Notes: generated from the sequence alone by a model not told the origin. A stretch of DNA of 64,000 nucleotides from Neorhizobium galegae bv. orientalis str. HAMBI 540 (GCF_000731315.1 NZ_HG938353.1:3534001-3598000); one strand, 5' to 3'; shown: positions 9,467 to 19,778, counted from the first letter of the stretch. Translations and numbers: made by a program.

Positions 9467-10336
9467 GTGACCGATTCCAATTACACTCCGCCGAAAGTAT
9501 GGACCTGGGACAAATCCAATGGAGGTCAGTTCGCGAGCATCAATCGCCCGATCGCCGGCCCGACCCATGACAAGGAATTGCCGGTCGGACGTCACCCCCT
9601 CCAGCTCTATTCGCTGGCGACGCCGAACGGCCAGAAGGTCACGATCATGCTGGAAGAATTGCTGGCGCTCGGGCATTCCGGCGCCGAATACGACGCCTGG
9701 CTGATCAAGATCGGCGACGGAGACCAGTTCGGCTCCGGCTTTGTCGAGGTCAATCCCAATTCCAAGATCCCGGCGCTGATGGACCGGTCCGGCCCTGAGC
9801 CGATCAGGGTCTTCGAATCGGGCGCCATCCTCGTCTATCTCGCGGAGAAATTTGGCGCCTTCCTGCCGACTGAGCCTGCCAAGCGCGCCGAATGCCTGTC
9901 CTGGCTGTTCTGGCAGATGGGCAGCGCCCCCTATCTCGGTGGCGGCTTCGGGCACTTTTATGCCTACGCCCCGACCAAGATCGAATACGCGATCGACCGC
10001 TTCGCGATGGAAACCAAGCGCCAGCTCGATGTCCTCGACCGGCGGCTTGCCGAAAGCGAATACATCGCAGGCAGCGCCTACACGATCGCCGACATGGCGA
10101 TCTGGCCCTGGTACGGCGGCCTCGCGAAGGGCTGGCAGTATGGCGCCGGCGAATTCCTTTCGGTCCAGGACTACACCCACGTCCAGCGTTGGGCCGACGC
10201 CATCCTGGATCGCCCCGCCGTCAAGCGCGGCCGAATGGTCAATCGCCTCAGCGGCGATCCGTCCGGCCAGCTTCACGAGCGCCACGACGCCAGCGATTTC
10301 GAGACCAAAACCCAGGACAAACTGGCCGCGAGCTGA
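9467..10336 (+). CDS. yghU: Glutathione S-transferase family protein, YghU-type disulfide-bond oxidoreductase
   Basis: A 289-residue cytoplasmic GST-like protein. It has the extended N-terminus typical of YghU (TPPKVWTWDK), a thioredoxin-like domain (TPNGQKVTIMLEELL; the glutathione-binding FESGAILVYLAEKF) and the helical C-terminal domain ending in a YghU-like acidic/basic tail. Characterised YghU proteins reduce disulfides with two bound glutathiones. The start is GTG at 9467 with AGGAG 6-7 bp upstream. The next gene follows after 83 bp that includes a perfect hairpin. Confidence 0.88.
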   Translation: MTDSNYTPPKVWTWDKSNGGQFASINRPIAGPTHDKELPVGRHPLQLYSLATPNGQKVTIMLEELLALGHSGAEYDAWLIKIGDGDQFGSGFVEVNPNSKIPALMDRSGPEPIRVFESGAILVYLAEKFGAFLPTEPAKRAECLSWLFWQMGSAPYLGGGFGHFYAYAPTKIEYAIDRFAMETKRQLDVLDRRLAESEYIAGSAYTIADMAIWPWYGGLAKGWQYGAGEFLSVQDYTHVQRWADAILDRPAVKRGRMVNRLSGDPSGQLHERHDASDFETKTQDKLAAS

Positions 10337-10372
10337 AAACAGCGCTTCGAACCAGATGGACAAAACGAGATG

Positions 10373-10396
10373 GATGTGGCCCATTCGGGCCACATC
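10373..10396 (+). other. Perfect hairpin between the yghU-like and FAH-family genes
   Basis: GATGTGGCCC-ATTC-GGGCCACATC: a 10-bp perfect stem and 4-base loop just before the GGGAGG ribosome-binding site of the next gene. No T-run follows, so it is not a standard terminator. It may act as an mRNA processing or stability element. Confidence 0.5.
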
Positions 10397-10419
10397 GTCT
10401 GGGAGGCATATTTTTCAAC

Positions 10420-11577
10420 ATGACCGACAATCTTATCGACACTTCCACGAACGGCCTTTTCCTCGGCCGGGTCTGGAATCCCGCTGCTTCAGGCCCTAGC
10501 CTCGTCACGTTGCGCAACGGCGATCTGATCGACATTACCAGCAAGGAGACGCCGACCGTCAGCGCGCTCCTGGAGCGCGGCGATACCGCGGATTTCGTCC
10601 GCAACGCGGCCGGCCCTGTACTCGGCACCTTGGAAGACATTGCCAGAAACAGCACGGGCCGGCCCGACCTGTCGCGTCCCCATCTTCTGGCACCGGCCGA
10701 CCTGCAGGCAATCAAGGCCTGCGGCGTCACCTTCGCGCAGTCGATGATCGAGCGGGTCATCGAGGAAAAAGCGGCCGGCAATCCCGACAAGGCGGCAGCG
10801 ATCCGCGAGACGGTCAGCACGATCATCGGCGGCAGCCTCAAGGACCTGAAGGCCGGCTCCCCGCAATCCGCGAAAGTCAAGGAAGCCTTGATCCGGGAAG
10901 GCATGTGGTCGCAATATCTCGAAGTCGGGATCGGGCCGGATGCAGAAGTCTTTACGAAGGCGCCGGTGCTTTCCTCGATGGGGTGGGGAGCGGATGTCGG
11001 CCTGCACCCGGTATCAACCTGGAACAATCCGGAGCCGGAAATCGTGCTCGCGGTCAACAGCCGCGGCGAGATCAAGGGCGCGACGCTCGGCAACGACGTC
11101 AACCTGCGCGATGTCGAAGGACGCTCGGCGCTTCTGCTCGGCAAGGCGAAGGACAACAACGCCTCCTGCTCGATCGGACCTTTCATCCGCCTCCTCGATG
11201 AAAGTTATGGACTGGACGACGTCCGCAATGCCGAACTCGACCTGCGGGTTACCGGCCCGGATGGTTATATCCTCAACGGCAAGAGCTCCATGTCGAAGAT
11301 CAGCCGCGACCCGCTCGAACTCGTCAAACACACCTGCGGTGATCACCATCAATATCCCGACGGCTTCATGCTGTTCCTCGGCACCTTGTTTGCGCCGACC
11401 GAGGATCGCGATGTTCCGAACCAGGGCTTTACCCATAAGATCGGCGACATCGTCGATATCTCGTCTCCGGGCCTCGGCACGCTGCGCAACACGGTGCGCC
11501 TCTCCACCGAATGCCCACCGTGGAGCTTCGGCATCTCGGCGCTGATGAAGAATCTCGCCGCGCGAGGATTGCTCTGA
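10420..11577 (+). CDS. Fumarylacetoacetate hydrolase family protein (possible 2-keto-3-deoxy-sugar-acid dehydratase)
   Basis: A 385-residue protein with the FAH-fold catalytic region in the C-terminal two thirds: PEPEIVLAV (metal-binding acidic pair), GNDVNLRDVEGR (the FAH NDVSxRD-like motif) and a lysine in the following segment. Its length and the GMWSQYLEVGIGPDAEVF segment resemble FAH-type 2-keto-3-deoxy-pentonate dehydratases such as XylX rather than the short hydrolases. The ATG at 10420 has GGGAGG upstream; the frame is open far upstream but lacks a signal. Its neighbours give no substrate clue. The dehydratase reading is inference; FAH membership is secure. Confidence 0.8.
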   Translation: MTDNLIDTSTNGLFLGRVWNPAASGPSLVTLRNGDLIDITSKETPTVSALLERGDTADFVRNAAGPVLGTLEDIARNSTGRPDLSRPHLLAPADLQAIKACGVTFAQSMIERVIEEKAAGNPDKAAAIRETVSTIIGGSLKDLKAGSPQSAKVKEALIREGMWSQYLEVGIGPDAEVFTKAPVLSSMGWGADVGLHPVSTWNNPEPEIVLAVNSRGEIKGATLGNDVNLRDVEGRSALLLGKAKDNNASCSIGPFIRLLDESYGLDDVRNAELDLRVTGPDGYILNGKSSMSKISRDPLELVKHTCGDHHQYPDGFMLFLGTLFAPTEDRDVPNQGFTHKIGDIVDISSPGLGTLRNTVRLSTECPPWSFGISALMKNLAARGLL

Positions 11578-11655
11578 GCGGGTCAGCCTCCGTCTCGCCA
11601 CGGCCGTCAAACCGGTCTATGAGACCGACACACACGAGACGGGATACTTGAGAGA

Positions 11656-11901
11656 ATGAACACGCCTTGGACCAAGCCGGTCGTCATATCGATCGGCGAC
11701 CCGCCGGTCGAGACCGCGATCGAAACGACGCAGGGCGCCGCCTGGGCGATGATCGAGGACTGGCCGGTGGAGGATGGCACGGCCCTTGACCGGGCGCTTA
11801 CCGTTTGTGCCGCGGTGGACGCCGGAAAGAGCAAGCCGGAAGACGCCAGAAAGGCCTTTGTCGAGGCCGCGAAGGAAGCGCATATCCTGGTCCGCGCCTA
11901 G
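11656..11901 (+). CDS. DUF982 domain protein
   Basis: An 81-residue protein with the DUF982 pattern: an N-terminal strand segment (KPVVISIGDPPVETAIE), then AAWAMIEDWPVEDGTALDRAL and a C-terminal DARKAFVEAAKEAHILV. DUF982 is a small family found almost only in Rhizobiales and usually multicopy; its function is unknown. It stands alone, ending 35 bp from the convergent RND operon. Confidence 0.8.
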   Translation: MNTPWTKPVVISIGDPPVETAIETTQGAAWAMIEDWPVEDGTALDRALTVCAAVDAGKSKPEDARKAFVEAAKEAHILVRA

Positions 11902-11936
11902 GCTTTCTACCTGCGGCGATGCCACGCTATCCCCGA

Positions 11937-14900
11937 CTACCGAACCGGATCACCCGCTCCTTCGCCGGAAACAAGTGCCCGGCGGTTCGATCGCCGGTTA
12001 TGCAGCTTTGCCAGGATCAGGTAGATGATCGGCGTCGTGTAGAGGGTGAGGATCTGCGAGATGATCAGCCCGCCGACGATGGTGATGCCGAGCGGACGCC
12101 TGAGCTCCGAACCCGGCCCGGTGGCGATGATCAGCGGGACGGCGCCCATGATCGCCGCAAGCGTCGTCATCAGGATCGGCCGGAAACGCTGCAGGCACGC
12201 CTGGAAGATCGCCTCGTCCGGGGGAAGTCCCAGCCGACGCTCAGCCTGTAGCGCGAAATCGACCAGCATGATGCCGTTCTTCTTGACGATACCGATCAGC
12301 AGAACGATGCCGATGAAGGCGATGATCGTCAGCTCCGTGCCGCTGATCATCAGGGCAAGCAGCGCCCCGAGCCCCGCAGATGGCAGCGTCGATATGATCG
12401 TCAGCGGATGCGCGAGGCTCTCGTAGAGAATACCGAGCACGATATAGACCGTCAGGATGGCGGCGACCATCAACAGCGGCTGGTTGTTCGACGAGCTGCC
12501 GGCCCCGGCATCCCCGGCAAATTCGGCATGCAGCGTGTCCGGAATGTGCAATTCGCCGACCGCATGCAGCACCGCATCATTGGCATCCTGTAGCGTGCCC
12601 CCCAGCTTGACGTTGTAGGACATCGTCACCGAGGGAAACTGGCCCTGATGATTGACGACGAGCGGCGCGAGCGTACGCTCGATCGAGGTGACGCTTGAGA
12701 TCGGCACCAGCTTCCCGCCCGCCGCCGGCACGTAGAGCCCGGAGATATCGGACGGGTCGCGCGCAAAGCGCGGATCGGCTTCCAGCACGACCCTATATTG
12801 ATTGCGTTGTGTATAGATCGTCGAGACCTGCCGCTGGGCAAAGGCGCTGTTCAGCGCATTGTCGATCGACTGGATGCTGACCCCGAGGCGCGCGGCCTCG
12901 TCTCGATTGATGTTGACCGTCGCCTGCAGCCCGTTCGGCTGGCGGTCTGAATTGACGTCCGTGAGGATCGGCTCCTTGCGCAGCGCTTCGAGAACCTTGG
13001 GCGCCCAGGTTGTCAGCTCGTTGAAATCCTCGTCCCAGAGCGTGAACTGAAACGGCGACGGCGCCGAACGGGCGCCGATGCGGATATCGGACGGCGAAAA
13101 CAGATAGGAGCTGAGACCGGGAATGGTCGCCAGTTCCTTTCGCATCCGCTCGATCACCTCCGCAGTCGACGCCCGCTCGGAGGGCGGCTTCAGCGCGATC
13201 GTCAGCTGACCCCGATTGACCGAACCGAAAAACCCGCCGCCGGCCGAAGAACCGATGCCTGAGACCGCCGGGTCCCGGCCCGCGATCTCGGCCGCCTGCC
13301 GCTGCAGGGCGACCATGGCCGGATAGGATATGTCGGTCGAGGCCTCCGTGCCGCCCTGGATGAAGCCCGTATCATCCTGCGGAATAAAGCCCTTCGGAAT
13401 TTTCACATAAAGGTAGGCGGTCAGGCCGATACAGGCGAGGATGACAATGACGGCCGCAACCTGGTGATGGAGCACGGATTTCAGGCTGCGGCCATAAAAG
13501 CCGATAACCGCTCCCAGCATTCCCGCACGTTCCTTATCCCCCGTATGAGCCCGTCTCTCATGCGCACGCAGGCGGTGTGCGCAGATCATCGGCGTCAGCG
13601 TCAGCGAAACCGCCGTGGAGATGACGATCGCAAAACCGAGCGTCAGCGAAAAGCTCTGGAAGAATTTGCCGATGATGCCGCCGAGGAAAAACATCGGTAT
13701 GAAGGCGGCGAGCAAGGAAGCGCTGATCGAGATGACCGTGAAGCCGATCTGCCGTGCCCCCTCCGTCGCCGCCTGCATCGGCTTCATGCCGGCTTCGAGA
13801 TTGGCATAGATATTCTCGATCATCACGATCGCATCATCGACCACGAAACCGACCGACACCGCCAGCGCCATCAGCGACAGGTTGTCGAGCGAAAGGCCGC
13901 AGGCCCACATCGCAGCAAACGTGCCGGCAAGCGACAGCGGCACGGTGACGCCCGCCGCAACCGTTGGCGTCGCGCGGCGCAGGAACAGGAAGACCACCAT
14001 CATGACAAGCACGACGGTGATCAGCAGCGTCCACTGCATGTCGTCGACGCTCGCATGAATGGTCGTGGTGCGATCGGCAAGGATGGCGATCTCGACGCCC
14101 GCCGGCATCAGCGCCTGGAGTTCCGGGATCAGCGCCTTCACCGCATCTACCGTCTTGATGACATTGGCGTCCGTTCCCTTGGTGATGTTGAGCAGCACTG
14201 CCGGCTTGCCATTGTACCAGGCATCCGAACGCCGGTTGCGCACGCCCGGCTCGACGATCGCGATGTCCGACAGGCGCGTGGCGACCCCGTTATTGCTGCG
14301 GATGACGATCCGGCCATATTCTTCCGGCGTCCGCAACTGGTTGTTCATGCCGATCGAAAAAGCGAGATCGTTGCCGTTGATCGAGCCGATCGGCCCCAAT
14401 GTGGCGGCGCTGACGATGGCCGTGCGGACCGCATCGAGCGACAGGCCGATCGCCGCAAGCCGGCTGGGATCGAGTTGCACCCGGATCGCCGGCTGGTCTG
14501 CACCGCTGACGCTGACGTCCCCCACCCCCTCCACCTGCGATATGCGTTGCACCACCAGCGTATCGGCAGCATCGTAGATCGCGCTCGGCGCGACATTGTC
14601 GGATGTCAGCGCAAGACTGAGAATCGGCGCAGCGGCGGGATTGACCTTGCGGAACGACGGCAGCGACGGGAGATCGGCAGGCAGATCGACCGCGGCCGCA
14701 TTGAGCGCCGCCTGCACATCCTGCGCCGCCCCGTCGATCGTCCGCGCAATATCGAACTGGATGGTGATGTTGGTCGAACCCAGCGCGCTGGACGAGGTCA
14801 GTTCGGTGACACCCGCAATCGCGCCGAGATGCCGTTCCAATGGAGCTGCGACGCTCGCCGCCATGCTGGAGGGATCGGCGCCCGGCCGGCTTGCCGTCAC

Positions 14901-15038
14901 CCGGATGGTCGGGAGATCGACCGAGGGAAGATTGGAGACCGGCAGGAAATGGTAGGCGGCGATGCCGAGGATCATCAAGCCGATCGCCAGCAGCATCGTG
15001 CCGACCGGCCTGCGGATGAAGGTCTCCGAGAGGTTCAC
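11937..15038 (-). CDS. RND efflux pump, inner-membrane transporter (MdtC/MuxC-like)
   Basis: A 1033-residue resistance-nodulation-division pump of full family length. The N-terminal membrane segment starts FIRRPVGTMLLAIGL. The proton-relay aspartates are in SVGFVVDDAIVMIEN, and two large periplasmic loops and the second six-helix half are present. It is the third gene of a three-gene operon, overlapping the preceding pump gene by 4 bp (ATGA). Two non-identical RND subunits in tandem match the MdtBC/MuxBC arrangement, in which they form a heterotrimer exporting drugs or bile-salt-like compounds. No outer-membrane TolC gene is nearby. Confidence 0.92.
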   Translation of the reverse strand: MNLSETFIRRPVGTMLLAIGLMILGIAAYHFLPVSNLPSVDLPTIRVTASRPGADPSSMAASVAAPLERHLGAIAGVTELTSSSALGSTNITIQFDIARTIDGAAQDVQAALNAAAVDLPADLPSLPSFRKVNPAAAPILSLALTSDNVAPSAIYDAADTLVVQRISQVEGVGDVSVSGADQPAIRVQLDPSRLAAIGLSLDAVRTAIVSAATLGPIGSINGNDLAFSIGMNNQLRTPEEYGRIVIRSNNGVATRLSDIAIVEPGVRNRRSDAWYNGKPAVLLNITKGTDANVIKTVDAVKALIPELQALMPAGVEIAILADRTTTIHASVDDMQWTLLITVVLVMMVVFLFLRRATPTVAAGVTVPLSLAGTFAAMWACGLSLDNLSLMALAVSVGFVVDDAIVMIENIYANLEAGMKPMQAATEGARQIGFTVISISASLLAAFIPMFFLGGIIGKFFQSFSLTLGFAIVISTAVSLTLTPMICAHRLRAHERRAHTGDKERAGMLGAVIGFYGRSLKSVLHHQVAAVIVILACIGLTAYLYVKIPKGFIPQDDTGFIQGGTEASTDISYPAMVALQRQAAEIAGRDPAVSGIGSSAGGGFFGSVNRGQLTIALKPPSERASTAEVIERMRKELATIPGLSSYLFSPSDIRIGARSAPSPFQFTLWDEDFNELTTWAPKVLEALRKEPILTDVNSDRQPNGLQATVNINRDEAARLGVSIQSIDNALNSAFAQRQVSTIYTQRNQYRVVLEADPRFARDPSDISGLYVPAAGGKLVPISSVTSIERTLAPLVVNHQGQFPSVTMSYNVKLGGTLQDANDAVLHAVGELHIPDTLHAEFAGDAGAGSSSNNQPLLMVAAILTVYIVLGILYESLAHPLTIISTLPSAGLGALLALMISGTELTIIAFIGIVLLIGIVKKNGIMLVDFALQAERRLGLPPDEAIFQACLQRFRPILMTTLAAIMGAVPLIIATGPGSELRRPLGITIVGGLIISQILTLYTTPIIYLILAKLHNRRSNRRALVSGEGAGDPVR

Positions 15039-18000
15039 GGCGACCCTCCGAGTTCGCTTACGGCTGGAGAAGGCGCTTGCCCCGTCGGCCGGCCGACAAT
15101 GCGGCTGCGCAGGGTCTCGAATGCCAGATAGATGACCGGCGTCGTATAGAGCGTCAGAAGCTGGCTGAGGAGCAGGCCGCCGATGATGCTGATGCCGAGC
15201 GGGATGCGCAGTTCGGAGCCCGTTCCTTCCGCCATCGCCAGCGGCAGCGCGCCGAAGAGCGCGGCAAGCGTCGTCATCATGATCGGGCGGAAACGCAGGA
15301 TCGAGGCCTTGAGGATCGCCTCGCGGGGAGACAGCCCCTCGACGCGCTCAGCCTCGAGCGCGAAATCGATCATCATGATCGCGTTCTTCTTGACGATGCC
15401 CATCAGGAGCACGATGCCGATCAACGCGATCAGCGACAGATCCTGGCCGAACAGCATCAGGGCCAAAAGTGCGCCGACGCCCGCGGACGGCAGGGTCGAC
15501 AGGATAGTGACCGGATGGATGGCGCTTTCATAAAGCAGCCCGAGAACGATGTAGATGGTGACGATCGCCGCCAGGATCAGCCAGGGCTCTCCGGCCAGCG
15601 AATTGGCGAATTCCTCGGCATCGCCGAAATAGTCCCGCTGGATCGTCACCGGGACCCCGATCTCCTGCTCCGCCGCCTTGATGGCGCTGACGGCCTCACT
15701 GAGCGAAGCGCCCGCAGCGAGGTCGAAGCTGATCGTTACCGACGGAAACTGCTCGTTGTGGCTGATCACCAGCGGCGCCGCCGTGAACGATGTCCTGGCG
15801 AAGGCCCCGAGGGGGATCTGCGTATTCGAGGCGCCGGAGACATAGAGCCTTTCGAGCGATTTCGGATCGGACTGATATTGCGGCGCCGCCTCCAGGATCA
15901 CCCGGTACTGGTTGGATTGCGCATAGATCGTGCTGATCTGGCGCTGGCCGAACGCGTCGTTGAGCGTGTCGCTGATCGCCTGCATCGAGACGCCGAGACG
16001 CGAGGCGGTCTCGCGATCGATATCGAGCAGGAGGCGCCCTCCGCCCATCTCGACCTCCGATGAGACGTCGACCAGTTCCGGAAGCTGCTCCAGCCGTGTC
16101 GCCAGCCTGTCAGCCCAATCCGCCACGCTTGCTGCCGTGGCGCCGGTCAGGATGTATTGATAGGGCGCCCGGCTGACGCGGGTGCTGATGCTGATATCCC
16201 GCACGCCCTGGAAGGTGACGCGTACGCCGGGCAATTGCGAAACCTCCCGCCGCAGCCGGTCGATGACATCTGGTACGGACGACGTCCGCTCGCTGCGCGG
16301 CTTGAGCACGAGGCTCAGCGTGCCGGTGTTGAGCGTCAGGTTGTTCGCGCTCGCACCGATCACGGAGACGATGCCGGTTACGTCCTCATCCTGCCGCAGC
16401 CTGTCGGTGACGACAGCCTGGGTCCGCTTCATCGCGTCAAACGATGTCGTCGGCTCCGTTTCGATGACTGCGGTGATCAGGCCCGTATCCTGAGGCGGCA
16501 GAAAACCCTTGGGAATGAAGACGTAAAGCGCGAGCGTGGCCGCCAGCGTTGCGACGGTCAGGATCAGCATCAGCGCACTACGGTCGATCACCCAGACCAA
16601 GCTTCGGTGATAACCTGCAATAACCCGGTCCATGACGCGATCGGCACCGGCAAGCACCCCGCGGCGTCCTTCGGCCGGTTTGCGCAAAATGCGGGCGCAC
16701 ATCATCGGCGTCAGCGTCAGCGAAATCACCGCGGAGACGACGACGGCGATCGTCAGCGTCAGGGCGAATTCACGGAACATCCGGCCGACAATGCCCGACA
16801 TGAACAGCAGCGGGATGAACACGGCAATCAGCGAGGCGGTCAGCGAAATGATCGTGAAACCGATCTCGCCCGCCCCTTTCAGGGCCGCATGCATCGGGTT
16901 CTCGCCCTCTTCGATATGCCGCGCGATATTCTCGATCATCACGATCGCATCGTCGACCACGAACCCGGTGCCGATCGTCAGCGCCATCAGCGACAGGTTG
17001 TCGAGGGAGAATCCGGCAAACCACATCACCCCGAAGGTGGCGACCAGCGACAGCGGCAGCGCCACCGCCGCGATGATCGTCGCCGTCAGCGTCCGCAGGA
17101 ACACGAAGACGACGAGGATGACGAGGCCGATACTGACTCCGAGCGTCCACTGGACGTCATGGATCGACGCCCGGATCGTCTCGGTGCGATCGTTGACGAT
17201 ATCGAGCGAAATGCCCGCCGGCAGCACCTCCCTCAGGCGCGGTACCTGCCTCAGGATGCTGCCGACCGTATCGATGACATTGGCGCCCGGCTGCTTCATG
17301 ACATCCAGGATCACCGCCGGCTCACCCTGATACCAGGCGCCGACGCGGGTGTTTTCGAGCCCCTGGACGATATCCGCCACGTCCTTCAGCCGCACCGGCG
17401 CATTGTTCCGGTAGGCGACGACGACATTGCCGTAGATTTCGGGGTCGATGATCTGGTCGTTGGCGGCAAGCGTGAAGGACTGGTGCGCGCCGTCAAGCGC
17501 GCCTTTGGCACCGGCGACGCTGGCGCTGGAGATCGCGGTCCGAAGATCTTCCAGGCCGATGCCATAGGCGGCAAGGCGCGGAATATCGGCCTGGACGCGG
17601 ATCGCCGGCCGCACCCCGCCCTGGATCGAGACATTGCCGACGCCGGAAACCTGCGCAAGCCGCTGCGCCAGCAGCGTATCGGCAAAATCGCTGAGGTCTC
17701 GGATCGGGTAGCTGGTCGAACGCAAGGCGAGCGTGATGATCGGCGTGTCGGCCGGGTTCACCTTGGCATAGGTCGGCGGATAGGGCAGGTTGCGCGGCAG
17801 GCCCGAGCCGGCGGCATTGATGGCCGACTGGACGTCTTGGGCGGCGCCGTCGATATCCCGGCCGAGCGCGAATTGCAGCGTCACCTGGCTGATGCCGAAG
17901 GCGCTTGACGAGGTCATCGAGGTCAGCGACGGGATCTGGCCGAGCGGCCGTTCGAGCGGTGCGGTCACCAGCGCCGCCATCGTCTCGGGATCGGCACCCG

Positions 18001-18154
18001 GCAACTGCGTCGTCACCCGGATCGTCGGAAAATCCACCTGCGGCAGCGGCGCGACGGGAAGATTGATATAACCGAGAATGCCGCCCAGCAGAACGGCGAC
18101 GCCGAGCAGCGAAGTCGCGATCGGGCGTTTGATGAACAGCGTCGACGTGTTCAT
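15035..18154 (-). CDS. RND efflux pump, inner-membrane transporter (MdtB/MuxB-like)
   Basis: A 1039-residue RND transporter beginning FIKRPIATSLLGVAVLLGG. The proton-relay motif is TGFVVDDAIVMIENI. It has twelve predicted membrane segments in two halves and two periplasmic porter/docking loops. It overlaps the adaptor gene upstream and the second pump gene downstream by 4 bp each, indicating translational coupling. By analogy with MdtB it would form a mixed trimer with the neighbouring pump. The substrate is unknown. Confidence 0.92.
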   Translation of the reverse strand: MNTSTLFIKRPIATSLLGVAVLLGGILGYINLPVAPLPQVDFPTIRVTTQLPGADPETMAALVTAPLERPLGQIPSLTSMTSSSAFGISQVTLQFALGRDIDGAAQDVQSAINAAGSGLPRNLPYPPTYAKVNPADTPIITLALRSTSYPIRDLSDFADTLLAQRLAQVSGVGNVSIQGGVRPAIRVQADIPRLAAYGIGLEDLRTAISSASVAGAKGALDGAHQSFTLAANDQIIDPEIYGNVVVAYRNNAPVRLKDVADIVQGLENTRVGAWYQGEPAVILDVMKQPGANVIDTVGSILRQVPRLREVLPAGISLDIVNDRTETIRASIHDVQWTLGVSIGLVILVVFVFLRTLTATIIAAVALPLSLVATFGVMWFAGFSLDNLSLMALTIGTGFVVDDAIVMIENIARHIEEGENPMHAALKGAGEIGFTIISLTASLIAVFIPLLFMSGIVGRMFREFALTLTIAVVVSAVISLTLTPMMCARILRKPAEGRRGVLAGADRVMDRVIAGYHRSLVWVIDRSALMLILTVATLAATLALYVFIPKGFLPPQDTGLITAVIETEPTTSFDAMKRTQAVVTDRLRQDEDVTGIVSVIGASANNLTLNTGTLSLVLKPRSERTSSVPDVIDRLRREVSQLPGVRVTFQGVRDISISTRVSRAPYQYILTGATAASVADWADRLATRLEQLPELVDVSSEVEMGGGRLLLDIDRETASRLGVSMQAISDTLNDAFGQRQISTIYAQSNQYRVILEAAPQYQSDPKSLERLYVSGASNTQIPLGAFARTSFTAAPLVISHNEQFPSVTISFDLAAGASLSEAVSAIKAAEQEIGVPVTIQRDYFGDAEEFANSLAGEPWLILAAIVTIYIVLGLLYESAIHPVTILSTLPSAGVGALLALMLFGQDLSLIALIGIVLLMGIVKKNAIMMIDFALEAERVEGLSPREAILKASILRFRPIMMTTLAALFGALPLAMAEGTGSELRIPLGISIIGGLLLSQLLTLYTTPVIYLAFETLRSRIVGRPTGQAPSPAVSELGGSP

Positions 18155-19524
18155 TGTTTTGCTTCGGGTAATGCGACCGGCGCAGCACTCGCGGCTTCGG
18201 GCCCGCCTGTCTTCTGAGGTCGGCGGTTTGGTTTGCGTTCCTCATTGGGATTACCGGGGGGATTGCCGGGCGTTGCTGCCGGCGGCTGCGAGGCGGCAAC
18301 CTCGACATGCTCCCCGTCCCTCAGGCGTGAAAAGCCGGTGGTCACCACCTTGTCGCCATCCGCCACGCCCTCGGCAATGACGGTTTGCACATCGTCCTGC
18401 TGGCCCAGCTTGACCATCTTCATGCCGACCGTCTGGTCGGGTTTCAGGAGATAGACGAAAGTGCCACTGGGTCCTCGCTGGACGGCGGCCGTCGGCACGA
18501 CGATCACGCCTCTCAGCGTCTCGACGAGAAGGCGGGCGTTGACGAAGGCGCCGGGCCACAGCGCCAGCTTGTCGTTCGGGAAGTTGGCCTTGATCCTGAC
18601 CGTTCCCGTGGTCGCGTCGACCTGATTGTCCACCGCCGCGAGCACGCCGTTGTCGATCACGCTCTTGCCGTCGCCGGCGATCGCCTCGACCGAAAGCTGC
18701 CCGCCGCCGCTCGCCGCATTGACCTTCGCAAGCTGCTGCTGCGGAATGGAAAAGACCACCGAGATCGGCCTGATCTGCGACAGCGTGACGATGCCCGCCG
18801 CATCGGAAGAACTGACGATATTGCCGACATCGACATTGCGGATGCCGGTGCGGCCGTCGATCGGCGCCCGGATCGTCGTATAGTCGAGCGAGGCCTGGGC
18901 GCTGGCGATCGCCGCGTCGTCGGACTGGACGGCCGCCCGGTACTGCTCGACCTGCGAGCGCGCCGTATCGACCTGCTGCTGCGTGCCCGAGCTCGACTGA
19001 ACCAGTTTCAGGGACCGGTCTAGAGCAAGTTCGGCATTTTGCAGCAGCGCTTGATCCTGCGCCTTCTTGCCGATCGCCTGGTCGAGCTGGGCGCGATAGA
19101 CCGCATCGTCGATCCGCACCAGGACATCGCCCTTCCTGACGTCCTGCCCCTCCTCGAAATGCAGTTCGACCAGCTTGCCACTGACCTGCGGGCGAATGGT
19201 GACCGTGCTCAACGGCCGGACCGAGCCGACGCCATCGATGAACACCGGCACGTCACTCGCCTTGGCATCGGCCACCAGCACCGGAACCGGCTCCGATTGA
19301 CCCGATTGACGACCAGGGCGCCGGCGCCCGCCGGCAGGTCGTCCCGCCGGCTGCGCTGCGGTTGCCTCCGTCGGCGCCCACCCGAGCATGGTTTCCACAC
19401 GGCCCAGCCAGCGATCCCGAAGCGCATAGGCTCCGAAGCCCGCTGTGCCCAGGATTATCACGGAAACCAGGACCCAATGCCTACGCGCCATCGACCGCAA
19501 CTTCTTGAATGCTTGAAAAATCAA
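18151..19524 (-). CDS. RND efflux periplasmic adaptor (membrane fusion protein, MdtA-like)
   Basis: A 457-residue adaptor that links the RND pumps to an outer-membrane channel. There is an N-terminal membrane anchor (HWVLVSVIILGTAGFGAYAL), a basic Pro/Gly/Arg-rich linker, a biotinyl-lipoyl half motif (VSGKLVELHFEEGQDVRKGD), a coiled-coil hairpin (~residues 130-200), a beta-barrel and a Pro/Asn-rich C-terminal tail. The longest frame starts with TTG at 19524, which has no clear ribosome-binding site; an ATG at 19491 (MARRHW) would remove 11 residues and is equally possible. It is the first gene of the operon. No dedicated regulator is seen in the 254-bp gap to the divergent aminotransferase gene. 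Confidence 0.9.
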   Translation of the reverse strand: MIFQAFKKLRSMARRHWVLVSVIILGTAGFGAYALRDRWLGRVETMLGWAPTEATAAQPAGRPAGGRRRPGRQSGQSEPVPVLVADAKASDVPVFIDGVGSVRPLSTVTIRPQVSGKLVELHFEEGQDVRKGDVLVRIDDAVYRAQLDQAIGKKAQDQALLQNAELALDRSLKLVQSSSGTQQQVDTARSQVEQYRAAVQSDDAAIASAQASLDYTTIRAPIDGRTGIRNVDVGNIVSSSDAAGIVTLSQIRPISVVFSIPQQQLAKVNAASGGGQLSVEAIAGDGKSVIDNGVLAAVDNQVDATTGTVRIKANFPNDKLALWPGAFVNARLLVETLRGVIVVPTAAVQRGPSGTFVYLLKPDQTVGMKMVKLGQQDDVQTVIAEGVADGDKVVTTGFSRLRDGEHVEVAASQPPAATPGNPPGNPNEERKPNRRPQKTGGPEAASAAPVALPEAKQ

Positions 19525-19778
19525 CTGGATTGAACGCTACTGGTCTAATGCCTGCAATGGAAGGCGCTTTCAGCGGACCTGGATTACAAATTGGAGAGAT
19601 TAGGCCGGATGCGGAAAACGCCGAACGGCTCACCAAAGCGAAGAAAGGCGTTGACAGCCGCGCGGTTGGTTAGGGACAAGCTAAGGGTAATTTCACGCTT
19701 TGCCCTGTTCGCGGCAGGCGCATACCAGGGTTGTCGATCCGCATCGATCGGCAACATAATAACAGGGGACTTGAGAAC

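Noticed and set aside
19731..19778. Upstream in-frame extension of the PatB/MalY-like protein
   Set aside because: The extra 16 residues do not fit the family N-terminus, and the ATG at 19779 has a good ribosome-binding site while the earlier start does not.
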